From: Actinocorallia populi
GTDB taxonomy: Bacteria > Actinomycetota > Actinomycetes > Streptosporangiales > Streptosporangiaceae
Length of the DNA: 64,000 bases
Reading direction: 5' to 3'
NCBI RefSeq assembly: GCF_002995495.1
Contig: NZ_PVZV01000005.1
Location: 248,001-312,000, forward strand
The notes beneath the pieces were generated by a model that saw only the letters and a program-made list of their open reading frames with translations, was not told the origin of the DNA and searched no databases. Positions within the stretch are counted from its first letter, which is position 1. Each line of letters starts with the position of its first letter. Both the position numbers and the translations under genes were made by a program. Below, one piece after another: positions 24,900 to 32,754 of this stretch.

Positions 24900-25270
24900 A
24901 GGCGGGGGGCCTGCTGCGGCGGACGGTGCTGCGCGGACGGCGGACGGCGGCGTTCGCCTTCTTCTACGCCCGGTTCTTCCTCCGGTCGAACGTGGAGGTC
25001 GTGGTGGAGGTCATCACCCCGGGCAGCGGGCTGGCACCGGCGGTCGTGGAGCTGCGGTTGCGGGCGCGCACGGTGCTGGAGGTCGCGACGATGGCGCACC
25101 TGATCACCCTGTCGCCCGGCGCGCTGGTGCTGGAGGCGCGCGCCGATCCGCCGGTGCTGTACGTGCACGGGATGCACCTGGCCGATCCGGAGGCCTTCCT
25201 GGCCGAGCTCGGTGAACTGGAGGAACGGCTGCTCCGGGTGATGCGGCCGGTGGGAGAGGAGGTCCCGTGA
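24896..25270 (+). CDS. mnhE: Mrp antiporter subunit E (short form)
   Basis: A 124-residue MnhE. The family core is clear: FFYARFFLRSNVEVVVEVITPG, VATMAHLITLSPGALVLE and PPVLYVHGMHLADPEAF. Family members usually have about 160 residues with two N-terminal membrane helices; here that part is missing and the GTG start, overlapping the mnhD stop, leaves only a basic N-terminus (VKAGGLLRRTVLRGRRTA). The shortening is not caused by a visible frameshift. Confidence 0.88.
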   Translation: MKAGGLLRRTVLRGRRTAAFAFFYARFFLRSNVEVVVEVITPGSGLAPAVVELRLRARTVLEVATMAHLITLSPGALVLEARADPPVLYVHGMHLADPEAFLAELGELEERLLRVMRPVGEEVP

Positions 25271-25524
25271 TGGTGGTCGACGCCATGCTCGTGGTGCTCG
25301 CGGTGGTGGCGGCCGTGGTCGTCTGGCGCCTGGCGGCCGGGCCGACCGACGCCGACCGGCTGGTCGCCCTGGACCTGGGGTTCGTGGTGTTCGTGGCGGT
25401 GGTCGCGCTGCTGGCGGTGCGGTTGCGCACTCCCGCGATGTTCGTGCTGGTCCTGTGCGCGACGCTGGTGGGCTTCCTGGCCACGGTGGCGGCCTCCCAC
25501 CTGCTGGAACGGTCGTCGTCATGA
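25270..25524 (+). CDS. mnhF: Mrp antiporter subunit F
   Basis: An 84-residue subunit with three helices and the conserved GPTDADRLVALDL element after the first. It resembles MrpF, which also moves bile salts in some bacteria. ATG overlaps the mnhE stop (TGATG); a GTG one codon earlier is possible. Confidence 0.93.
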   Translation: MVVDAMLVVLAVVAAVVVWRLAAGPTDADRLVALDLGFVVFVAVVALLAVRLRTPAMFVLVLCATLVGFLATVAASHLLERSSS

Positions 25525-25868
25525 CGGTGCTGACGGTGGCGGGGAACGTTCTGGTGGTGCTGGGGACGGGGCTGATCGCGATAGGGACGCTGGGCCTGGT
25601 GCGGCTGCCCGACTCCTACAACCGGGCCAACGCGACGGCCAAGGCCGCGGCCACGGGAGTGGTGTGCGTGCTCCTGGGCGCCCTGGCGCTGATGCCCGGC
25701 CCGCTGACCGCCTGTTTCCTGCTCCTGGGAGTGGCGCTGCAACTGCTGACCACACCGTTCGGGGCGTACACGGTGGGCCATGCGGCTTACCGTTCCGGTG
25801 CTCCGCTGGCCGCCTCCACGCACCGTGACGACCTGCGTGAGGCGCTGCGTGAACGCGGTGAGGAGTGA
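25521..25868 (+). CDS. mnhG: Mrp antiporter subunit G
   Basis: A 115-residue subunit with three helices and the family element GLVRLPDSYNRANATAKAAA after the first. It completes the A/B-C-D-E-F-G set, so the operon should form a working antiporter for pH and Na+ homeostasis. ATG overlaps the mnhF stop. Its end is 5 bp from a convergent TetR gene. Confidence 0.93.
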   Translation: MTVLTVAGNVLVVLGTGLIAIGTLGLVRLPDSYNRANATAKAAATGVVCVLLGALALMPGPLTACFLLLGVALQLLTTPFGAYTVGHAAYRSGAPLAASTHRDDLREALRERGEE

Positions 25869-25873
25869 GGCCG

Positions 25874-26419
25874 TCAGGCGGACGCGTCGAGGATCAGCCG
25901 CAGCGAGGCGAGCGTGCCGGCGCGGACCTGCTCCGGCGCGTCGAGCGCCCCGCCGACGGCCACCCCGTCCCGCAGCAGCAGGAGCTGGCGGGCCGCGGTC
26001 TCGGGGGCGGGATGCCCGGCCTCGGTGAGGAGCTCGCGCATGAAGCCGGTGAACCAGGCGCGGTAGTCCGCGACGACGGCCCGGACGGGATGGGCGGGAT
26101 CGGCGAACTCGGCGGCGGTGTTGAGGAACGGGCAGCCGCGGAAGCCGGGTCCCTCGCTCGCCTCCACGATCCGCAGGAAGACGTCCTCCAGCTTGGCGCG
26201 CCCCTGTCCGGGCAGGGCGGGCAGGGACGCGCGCTGCAGTTCGTACTGCTCGGCCAGGTAGGCGCGGACCAGCGCGTCCTTGGCCTTGAAGTGGTGGTAG
26301 AAGGTGGCCTTCGCCACCCCCGCCTCCGCGATGATCCGGTCGATGCCCACCGTGTGCACGCCCTCCGCGTAGAAGAGGAGGGTCGCGGTGTCGAGGATCC
26401 GGCGCCGGGCGTCTCTCAT
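25874..26419 (-). CDS. TetR-family transcriptional regulator
   Basis: A 181-residue regulator. The helix-turn-helix is DTATLLFYAEGVHTVGIDRI, then EAGVAKATFYHHFKAKDALV (about residues 9-50). The C-terminal half (FRGCPFLNTAAEF, AAEFADPAHPVRAVV) is the TetR_C_33-like type of regulators near oxidoreductases or efflux genes. A perfect palindrome just upstream is its likely own operator. No obvious target gene is adjacent; the downstream ECF genes are separate. Confidence 0.9.
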   Translation of the reverse strand: MRDARRRILDTATLLFYAEGVHTVGIDRIIAEAGVAKATFYHHFKAKDALVRAYLAEQYELQRASLPALPGQGRAKLEDVFLRIVEASEGPGFRGCPFLNTAAEFADPAHPVRAVVADYRAWFTGFMRELLTEAGHPAPETAARQLLLLRDGVAVGGALDAPEQVRAGTLASLRLILDASA

Positions 26420-26435
26420 GCCCCCGAGCCTACCG

Positions 26436-26447
26436 GACAGATCTGTC
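26436..26447. promoter_or_regulatory. TetR operator palindrome
   Basis: GACAGATCTGTC, a perfect 12-bp palindrome, lies 17-28 bp upstream of the TetR start, flanked by TAC on the right. It is the form seen in many TetR auto-operators. Confidence 0.65.
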
Positions 26448-26482
26448 TACTTCGGGTGCCCCGGCGGCGGGCCCGGCCGCGC

Positions 26483-27649
26483 CTACTCCTGGAAAGGAGC
26501 CGTGCTCCACTTCGCGACCGGGCCGTCGATGAGCGTCATCCGCCGCAGCAGCCCCGACAGGCCGCCGGACGCCTTGAGCAGCTCCGACGCCCAGTCGGGG
26601 CCGGGCGTCACCACGTCGATGTCGACCGTCGGATCGATCGGCACCTGCGCCTCGGTGGACAGGCACACGTCGTGCCCCTGGAACCCGTAGACGCAGAGCC
26701 TCTCCGAACCGACCAGCCGCTCCTGGCGCCGGTCGAGCCGCTGCCAGTCGACCGGTGCCTCGTCCCTCCGCCCGCTCACCGCCTCGAGCCGGGTCCCGCT
26801 CCCCGCGAAGTGGTAGGCGGGGAGCCCGGCCACGGTCGTGTTCGGCGCGGGTTCGTCACGGGTCCACCCGGGGACGATCTCGATGCGGAGGCCGCTGCGC
26901 AAGGAGAGGGAGACCTTCCTCCGGGCGGGGTCGTGCGGGTCGGTGATGTCCCCGTCCAGCACCCAGAAGTCGGCGGGCAGGCCGGTGATCTCGAACGGCA
27001 GGGCCACCGGCCGCTCGGTGAGGTCCAGCCGCGCGGCGACCTCGCCGAGGAGCGCGGCGGGATCGGCGGACGCCCCGCCGCCCCGGCGGGCGACGAGCTG
27101 CGCCCACCTGTCCTCGGCGTACTGGAAGTGCAGCTCGGCGAGGCGGGGCCGGGACGTCACCCAGTACGCGGACCTACCTCCCACGGGGTCGGCGGGCGAG
27201 GTCTCGTCCTTCTTCTCCAGGATCCACTCCCACGGCCGGTCCACCGACCTCTCGTGGTAGACCGTCAGATGGATGGGGGCCTCCTCGGGCCCGGAGGGGC
27301 GGGCCACCATGGTGTACAAGCCGTCGCGCTCAGATTCCAGCGCCGCGGTGAAACCCTCGGGGAGCCAGCCGAACGACACCGGTACCGTCCACCGGCTCGG
27401 CTGCTGCCTGGTCTGCGCGGGCGCCACTGTCTCCGGCCGGTCGGGCAGCGCCAGGCTCACCCCGGCGACCGCCACCGCCGCCGCGGTCAGCGGCGCGGCG
27501 ATCCGCGCGGCGCGGCGGCGGCGGATCGCGCGGCGGCCCCGGTCGCGGGCGCGGGCGAGGTCGGCTCCGGGCGCGGCGTCGTCCGCGCCCGCCAGCAGCC
27601 GCAGCGCCGTGCGCAGCTCGTCCTCCAGGACTTCGGTCGGGTCGGTCAT
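26483..27649 (-). CDS. Membrane-anchored protein co-encoded with an ECF sigma factor
   Basis: A 388-residue protein. It has an acidic cytoplasmic N-terminus (about residues 1-45), an Arg-rich stretch (RGRRAIRRRRAARI), one membrane helix (about 48-68) and a large outer domain with several FEITGLP- and VPVSFGWLPEGF-type strands. It is coupled to the ECF sigma gene by an ATGA overlap, the usual position of an anti-sigma factor. The N-terminal segment lacks a clear zinc HxxxCxxC motif, so the anti-sigma role is inferred from context and topology. Confidence 0.68.
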   Translation of the reverse strand: MTDPTEVLEDELRTALRLLAGADDAAPGADLARARDRGRRAIRRRRAARIAAPLTAAAVAVAGVSLALPDRPETVAPAQTRQQPSRWTVPVSFGWLPEGFTAALESERDGLYTMVARPSGPEEAPIHLTVYHERSVDRPWEWILEKKDETSPADPVGGRSAYWVTSRPRLAELHFQYAEDRWAQLVARRGGGASADPAALLGEVAARLDLTERPVALPFEITGLPADFWVLDGDITDPHDPARRKVSLSLRSGLRIEIVPGWTRDEPAPNTTVAGLPAYHFAGSGTRLEAVSGRRDEAPVDWQRLDRRQERLVGSERLCVYGFQGHDVCLSTEAQVPIDPTVDIDVVTPGPDWASELLKASGGLSGLLRRMTLIDGPVAKWSTAPFQE

Positions 27650-28143
27650 GCGCGGTTCCCTTCGAGGCGGGGTTCCAGGAGGCGGCGGAGGGAGGCGAGG
27701 GCCCGCGAGGTCTGGCTCTTGACGGTGCCCTCGGAGCAGCCGAGCACGGCGGCGGTCTCGCCCACGGAGAGGTCGCAGTAGAAGCGCAGCACCACGGCCG
27801 CCCGCTGCCGCGGGGGAAGCCCGGCGAGCGCGGCGCGCAGGTCCTCGGCCTGGTCGAGGTCGTCGGCGGGACGGGCGGTCTCGGGCGGCTCGCGGGTCAC
27901 CGTGACACGGCGCCACCAGGCGGTGCGCTGCTCGCCGAGATACACCCGGACGAGCACCGTCCGGGCGTACCCGTCGAGGTTCTCGACCTTGGAGACACGC
28001 GCCCAGCGCACGTACAGGCGGGTGATGGCCGTCTGGACCAGATCGTCGGCGCGCGTCCTGTCCTGGCACAACAGGAACGCCACCCTGGTCAGCCAGGACA
28101 GGCGTGACGAGACGTAGGCGGTGTATTCGTCGTCGGAACTCAC
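27646..28143 (-). CDS. SigE-family ECF RNA polymerase sigma factor
   Basis: A 165-residue group IV sigma factor. Region 2 includes CQDRTRADDLVQTAITRLYVRW (about residues 27-48); region 4 is LPPRQRAAVVLRFYCDLSVGETAAVLGCSEGTVKSQTSRAL (about 105-145), the form of the actinobacterial SigE/SigM-like 70-residue-region family. It directs transcription of an unknown regulon and is probably controlled by the coupled membrane protein. GTG start with GGGCAGGT upstream. A TTAA-containing gap separates it from the upstream terminator. Confidence 0.92.
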   Translation of the reverse strand: MSSDDEYTAYVSSRLSWLTRVAFLLCQDRTRADDLVQTAITRLYVRWARVSKVENLDGYARTVLVRVYLGEQRTAWWRRVTVTREPPETARPADDLDQAEDLRAALAGLPPRQRAAVVLRFYCDLSVGETAAVLGCSEGTVKSQTSRALASLRRLLEPRLEGNRA

Positions 28144-28217
28144 ACCTGCCCTTTCCGTTGGGGGGTCATGCCCCCTTAATGCCGCCGGCCTGCGCCGAGG
28201 TTGCACCGGAAAGGGAA

Positions 28218-28242
28218 AGGCCGCGCGGAGTCCGCGCGGCCT
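28218..28242 (-). terminator. Intrinsic terminator of the enoyl-CoA hydratase gene
   Basis: AGGCCGCGCGG-AGT-CCGCGCGGCCT forms a perfect 11-bp stem starting four bases after the hydratase stop. On the minus strand a TTTCCCTTTCC tract follows. It also insulates the sigma-factor gene. Confidence 0.85.
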
Positions 28243-28245
28243 GAG

Positions 28246-29046
28246 TCACTGGGAGGGCTGTCCGCTGGGGAACTGCGGAGGCCGCTTCTCGAGGAAGGCG
28301 GCGACGCCCTCCCGGCCGTCCGGAGAGGCGGCGCAGCTGCGGATCGACAGCGTCTCCTTGCGCAGTGTGCCCTCGGCGAGCGGTGTGGCCTGCTCGCGCA
28401 GCAGCCGCTTGGTCGCCACCTGCGCGGTGCGCGAACCGGCCAGCAGCGTGGAGACGACCTTCTCGACGGCCGCGGGCAGTTCGTCATCAGGATGCACCTC
28501 GGCGACGAGTCCCGCCGCCTGCGCCTCCTCGGCCGAGAGCCTGGGGTTGAGCAGCGCCATGTGCAGGGTCCGGTGCAGTCCGAGGGAGGAGGTCAGCAGC
28601 GACGTTCCGCCGTCGGGGGAGAAGCCGATGCCGGTGTAGGCGAGGGTGAACTTCGCCGACTGGGCGGCCAGCACGATGTCAGCCGCGGCGGAGAGCGCGA
28701 CTCCAGCTCCCGCGGCCACCCCCGCGACGGCCGAGACGACGATCGCGTCCATCCGGTACAGCTCGCTGACGAAGTGGTGCAGGTCCTCGGCGAGGTCGTC
28801 CAGGAAGACTTCCACGTCGTCGGTGGAGCTGAAGGCCCGGATGTCACCGCCGACGCAGAACGCACGGCCCTCCGCGGCCAGCACGACCACCCGCGCGTCG
28901 TCGGCCTTGGCGCGCCGCGCCGCGGCCAGCAGTTCGGCGGCCATCTGCGGGTTGATGGCGTTGCCGTCACCCGGCGAGCACAGGGTGATGCGGGCGGTGC
29001 CGTCCGCCGCCTCGTAGCGGACCTTGGTTCCCAACGCTGCCTCCAT
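28246..29046 (-). CDS. Enoyl-CoA hydratase/isomerase family protein
   Basis: A 266-residue crotonase-fold protein. It has the first oxyanion-hole segment GRAFCVGGDIRAF (about residues 62-74), and the second oxyanion-hole segment AVAGVAAGAGVALSAAADIV (about 108-127), with FTLAYTGIGFSPDGGTSLL. The hydratase glutamates are not clearly placed; the aspartate in SPDGG resembles PaaG-type isomerases. It probably acts on enoyl-CoAs in acid degradation. It is single, ended by a strong terminator. Confidence 0.88.
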   Translation of the reverse strand: MEAALGTKVRYEAADGTARITLCSPGDGNAINPQMAAELLAAARRAKADDARVVVLAAEGRAFCVGGDIRAFSSTDDVEVFLDDLAEDLHHFVSELYRMDAIVVSAVAGVAAGAGVALSAAADIVLAAQSAKFTLAYTGIGFSPDGGTSLLTSSLGLHRTLHMALLNPRLSAEEAQAAGLVAEVHPDDELPAAVEKVVSTLLAGSRTAQVATKRLLREQATPLAEGTLRKETLSIRSCAASPDGREGVAAFLEKRPPQFPSGQPSQ

Positions 29047-29094
29047 ATGCCTCTTCGAACGCGCTGCCCACCGTAGCCGACGGCGGTTTCCGGC

Positions 29095-29685
29095 CTAGCG
29101 CCGGGAGGGCCGGGCGCGGACGTGCATGCGTTCGCCCTGGGCGCCGAAGATGCTGAGGAACTCCACCGGCTCGGGACCGGCGCTGCACCAGCTGTGCGGG
29201 GTGCGCGTGTCGAACTCGGCGGCCTCGCCGGGACCGAGGACGAAGTCGTGTTCGCCCAGCCGCATGCGCAGCCGCCCGGAGAGGATGTAGAGCCACTCGT
29301 ATCCCTCGTGGACGCGCTGTTCGGGAGGCGTGCCGTCGGCGCTGCCCGGAAGGATCTGCTTGTACGTCTGCAGCCCGCCCAGGTGCCGGGTCAGCGGGAT
29401 GTAGGTCGCCCCGTGCCGGGTGAAGGGCCGGAGCCGGACCCGCGGGTCGCCGGCAGGCGGCGCCCCGACGAGGTCGTCCAGCGGCACGTCGTAGACCCTG
29501 GCCAGCGGCAGCAGCAGCTCCAGTGTCGGCTTCCGCTGCCCGGACTCCAGCCGGGAAAGGGTGCTGAGAGAGATCCCGGTGGTCTCGCTCAGCCCGGACA
29601 GGGTGAGGCCGCGCTGCTTCCGGATCGTCCGCAGCCGGGGGCCGACCTCGTCGAGCACTCCGCTCAGGTCTTCTTCTTCCGTCAT
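29095..29685 (-). CDS. XRE-cupin transcriptional regulator
   Basis: A 196-residue regulator with an N-terminal XRE helix-turn-helix (LRTIRKQRGLTLSGLSETTG..., SLSTLSRLESGQRKPT, about residues 17-55) and a C-terminal cupin (about 120-185; HEGYEWLYILSGRLRMRLGE, HSWCSAGPEPVEFLSIFG). This class senses small molecules and controls the neighbouring enzyme gene. A perfect dyad lies 9-23 bp upstream of its ATG, between it and the divergent flavoprotein. Confidence 0.92.
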   Translation of the reverse strand: MTEEEDLSGVLDEVGPRLRTIRKQRGLTLSGLSETTGISLSTLSRLESGQRKPTLELLLPLARVYDVPLDDLVGAPPAGDPRVRLRPFTRHGATYIPLTRHLGGLQTYKQILPGSADGTPPEQRVHEGYEWLYILSGRLRMRLGEHDFVLGPGEAAEFDTRTPHSWCSAGPEPVEFLSIFGAQGERMHVRARPSRR

Positions 29686-29693
29686 GCCTCTAT

Positions 29694-29708
29694 TTGCTGA
29701 TACAGCAA
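29694..29708. promoter_or_regulatory. Operator dyad TTGCTG-ATA-CAGCAA
   Basis: A perfect 6+6 dyad with a 3-bp centre between the divergent XRE-cupin and flavoprotein genes, so it can control both. It starts 9 bp from the regulator's start codon and ends 57 bp before the flavoprotein. Confidence 0.7.
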
Positions 29709-29765
29709 GAAACTTTGTCAAATCGCGGAGTCTGGCGCACTCTTTCCCCGAGAGGGAGGAACAAG

Positions 29766-30818
29766 ATGAACGCACAGGTGAAGCAGGTCTCCCCCGAGGG
29801 GGAGAAGCGGTACGACGTCGTGGTGGTCGGCGGGGGAGCCGCCGGGTTGAGCGGGGCGCTGACCCTGGGCCGGGCGCGCCGCTCCGTTCTCGTGGTCGAT
29901 GCGGGGGAGCCGCGCAACGCTCCGGCGGAACACGTCCACACCTACCTGACCAGGGAGGGCACCCCGCCCGCTGAGCTGCTGGAGATCGGCCGGGCGGAGG
30001 TGGCGTCCTATGGGGGCGAGTTCGTCGCGGGGGAGGCCGTGAAGGCCGAACGGCTGCCCGACGGGGAGTTCCGCATCGGGCTCGCGGACGGGACCGCCGT
30101 GACGGCGCGCAGGCTGCTGGTGACCACAGGCCTGGTCGACGAGCTGCCGCCGGTGCCCGGAGTGCGGGAACGCTGGGGCCGCGAGGTCCTGCACTGCCCG
30201 TACTGCCACGGCTGGGAGGTGCGCGACCAGGCCGTCGGCATCCTCGCCACCGGGCCCTTGGCCGTCCACCAGGCGCTGATGTGGCGGCAGTGGACCTCGA
30301 AGGTGACGCTCTTCCAGCACACCGCCCCCGACTTCGAGGACGAGGACTACGAGCGGCTCGCCGCGCGCGGGGTCGAACTGGTGCTCGGCGAGGTGGCGGG
30401 ACTGGAGGTCGAGGACGACCGGCTCCAAGGGGTGCGGCTGGCCGGCGGCCGCCTCGTCCCCTGCCGGGCCGTGGTCGTCTCGGCCCGCCTCACCGCCCGC
30501 TCCGGCCTGCTCGACGGCCTGGGACTGGAAGCCGTCGAGCAGGAGATGCTCGGCCACGTGGTGGGGACGCACATCCCCGCCGACGCGACGGGGGCGACCT
30601 CCGTCCCCGGCGTCTGGGCCGCCGGCAACGTCACGGAGCTGAACGCCCAGGTCGTCGCCGCGGCGGCGGGCGGCGTCCGGGCGGGCGCCGCGATCAACGC
30701 CGACCTCACCGCCGAGGAGACCCGCAGCGCGCTCGCCGAGCGCCGGGGCCTCTTCTCCGGCGGGCTGGAGAGCGAGGTCGGCGAGCGGGTCCTCGGCGAC
30801 CGCCGCCACGGTCTCTGA
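29766..30818 (+). CDS. Thioredoxin-reductase-like FAD/NAD(P) oxidoreductase
   Basis: A 350-residue flavoprotein. It has the FAD dinucleotide-binding loop YDVVVVGGGAAGLSGALTLG (about residues 16-35), a CPYCHG dithiol motif (about 140-145) where thioredoxin reductases have CxxC, and the second FAD motif GVWAAGNVTE (about 285). This is the form of single-protein bacterial TrxB-like reductases of unknown partner. GGAGG lies upstream of the ATG. Divergent from the XRE-cupin regulator, which is its probable controller. The C-terminal 35 residues extend past the family core. Confidence 0.9.
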   Translation: MNAQVKQVSPEGEKRYDVVVVGGGAAGLSGALTLGRARRSVLVVDAGEPRNAPAEHVHTYLTREGTPPAELLEIGRAEVASYGGEFVAGEAVKAERLPDGEFRIGLADGTAVTARRLLVTTGLVDELPPVPGVRERWGREVLHCPYCHGWEVRDQAVGILATGPLAVHQALMWRQWTSKVTLFQHTAPDFEDEDYERLAARGVELVLGEVAGLEVEDDRLQGVRLAGGRLVPCRAVVVSARLTARSGLLDGLGLEAVEQEMLGHVVGTHIPADATGATSVPGVWAAGNVTELNAQVVAAAAGGVRAGAAINADLTAEETRSALAERRGLFSGGLESEVGERVLGDRRHGL

Positions 30819-30824
30819 ACCGGC

Positions 30825-31556
30825 CTACGGGACGGGCAGCGGCGAGCGGGCGGTCAGCTCCACGGTGACGGTGATCGCCAGGGACTGGGCGGCCAGCAGG
30901 CCGAGGAGCACGACCAGCTGGACCGCCGCGGCCTGCTGGGGGGAGGCCCCGCCCAGCAGCATGCCGACGAAGGCGCCCGGGAGGGTGACCAGGCCGACGG
31001 TCCTGGTCTGGTCGAGGGCGGGCAGCAGGGCCTCGGCCGCGCCCGGGAGGCAGATCTCCAGCGCGGCCTGGCGGTCGGTGAAACCGATCGCCAGCGCCGC
31101 CTCCACCTCGCCGCGCCGGGCGCGCAGCTCGTCGAGGCAGCGGCGGCCCGACAGGACCGTCGCGCTCATCGTGCCGCCGATGAGGATGCCCGCCACCGGG
31201 ATCAGCGCGAGCCCCTGCGCGGGCAGCAGCCCGGTGGCCAGCAGCAGGGCGAGCACCGGCAGGGTGCCGGCCAGGAGGGGAACCACCGCCCAGCCCGGCC
31301 GGCCCAGCCGGAACTCCGACGTCCAGGCCGCGACGGCGTACATGCCGGCGACGAACAGGGCGGTGCCCCACAGCCGCTCCATCGCCAGCGCGATGACGAA
31401 CGAGACGGCGGCGAGCTGGACGGCCGCCCGGACACCGGCCGTGAGGATCGCCTTGCCGTGCCCCAGCCGCGCCGCCGTCGCGACCCCCGCCGCCAGCAGG
31501 AGGAGGAACACGGTGACCGCGATGAGCACGGGACCGAAGGGGAACAGGTCTTGCAC
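30825..31556 (-). CDS. FetB/UPF0014-type ABC transporter permease
   Basis: A 243-residue membrane protein with about six to seven helices. AGVRAAVQLAAVSFVIALAM and IPVAGILIGGTMSATVLSGRR, and QTRTVGLVTLPGAFVGMLLGG, are the hallmarks of UPF0014 (E. coli FetB), the permease of an iron-related exporter. Its usual ATPase partner (FetA) is not adjacent in this window, so it must come from elsewhere. The GTG at 31556 fits family length. Divergent from the ADP-ribosylglycohydrolase gene. Confidence 0.88.
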   Translation of the reverse strand: MQDLFPFGPVLIAVTVFLLLLAAGVATAARLGHGKAILTAGVRAAVQLAAVSFVIALAMERLWGTALFVAGMYAVAAWTSEFRLGRPGWAVVPLLAGTLPVLALLLATGLLPAQGLALIPVAGILIGGTMSATVLSGRRCLDELRARRGEVEAALAIGFTDRQAALEICLPGAAEALLPALDQTRTVGLVTLPGAFVGMLLGGASPQQAAAVQLVVLLGLLAAQSLAITVTVELTARSPLPVP

Positions 31557-31687
31557 ACCCCGATCCTGGCGCACCCCGTGTCGTGCCGGAGTCAACGGGG
31601 AGGCGGAAAGGGCCGGACGGCGTCACCGAACGTACAGATTCCCTTCCATCTCCGGCGGATAGGCTGCCGGGGACGGAAGGCGGCGAG

Positions 31688-32698
31688 ATGAAGCGAGCGG
31701 CGACCGGGGCCCTGCTGGGGCTGGCGATCGGGGACGCCATGGGGTTCCCCACGGAGTTCGACGACATGGCGCGGATCGCCGCCAAGGTCGGCCCCTGGCG
31801 GGAGATGCCGCTGCCGCTGGCCTCGGGCCGCGCGTACGTCACCGATGACACGCAGATGACGCTGGCGCTGGGGGAGGGCCTCGTCGAGGCGCTGGCGGCG
31901 GGACCGCTGACGGCGGCCCGGATGGAACCGCCGGTGCGCGAGCACTTCGTCCGCTGGTGGCGGTCGCCGGAGAACAACCGGGCGCCGGGGATGACGTGCC
32001 TGCGGGCCTGCGAGGGCCTGAGCCGCGGCGGCGACTGGCGGGCGGCGAGCCAGGTCGGCTCCAAGGGCTGCGGGGCGAACATGCGGGTCGCGCCGCTGGG
32101 GCTGATCCCGGGGCTGGACCCCGACCAGCGCGCGGGGGCGTCGCAGCTGCAGTCGGCCCTCACCCACGGGCATCCCACCGCGCTGGCCGCCAGCGACCTG
32201 ACTGCCTACACCGTCCGGCTGCTGGCCGAAGGCACGGACCTGTCCGGGCTGCTCGGAAGGCTCCGCGCATACGCGCACGAGAACCGCCGGGTCTACCGGG
32301 CGGACTGGCTCGGCGGCCTGGCGGAGCGCGCGCACGACCACGACCGCGTCTCCTTCATCGCCCGCGGCTGGGACGAGTGCCTGGCCGTGCTGGACCGCCT
32401 CGAGGCCGCGCTGGCGGCGCCCGACGTCGAGGCCGACCCGTGCCTGGCGACGGGCGCGGGCTGGATCGCCGAGGAGGCCTTCGCCACCGGCCTGTACTGC
32501 TTCCTCCTGCTGCCCGGCGACCCTCCGGCGGCGGTGCGCCGCGCGGCCTGCTCCTCGGGGGACTCCGACTCCATCGCCGCCCTGGCCGGAGCCTTCGCCG
32601 GCGCCCACCACGGCGCGGCCGCCTGGCCCGGGGAGTGGGCGGAGCGCATCGAGTACCGCGACCGCCTGCTCGCCCTCGGCACCGCCTGGGATGGCTGA
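31688..32698 (+). CDS. ADP-ribosylglycohydrolase family protein
   Basis: A 336-residue protein of the ARH/DraG family, which removes ADP-ribose from proteins, nucleotides or other targets. It has the metal-binding segments GDAMGFPTEF (about residues 16-25), YVTDDTQMTLAL (about 54-65) and GDSDSIAALAGAFAGA (about 290-305), with all key Asp/Thr residues present. It lies 56 bp upstream of the Wadjet-like genes on the same strand, so they may be co-transcribed. Confidence 0.9.
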   Translation: MKRAATGALLGLAIGDAMGFPTEFDDMARIAAKVGPWREMPLPLASGRAYVTDDTQMTLALGEGLVEALAAGPLTAARMEPPVREHFVRWWRSPENNRAPGMTCLRACEGLSRGGDWRAASQVGSKGCGANMRVAPLGLIPGLDPDQRAGASQLQSALTHGHPTALAASDLTAYTVRLLAEGTDLSGLLGRLRAYAHENRRVYRADWLGGLAERAHDHDRVSFIARGWDECLAVLDRLEAALAAPDVEADPCLATGAGWIAEEAFATGLYCFLLLPGDPPAAVRRAACSSGDSDSIAALAGAFAGAHHGAAAWPGEWAERIEYRDRLLALGTAWDG

Positions 32699-32754
32699 AT
32701 TCTGGGGTTTTGTTGGCGTAGCATTTCGGGCTGGCGGCGGGGAGGGGAAGCGCG

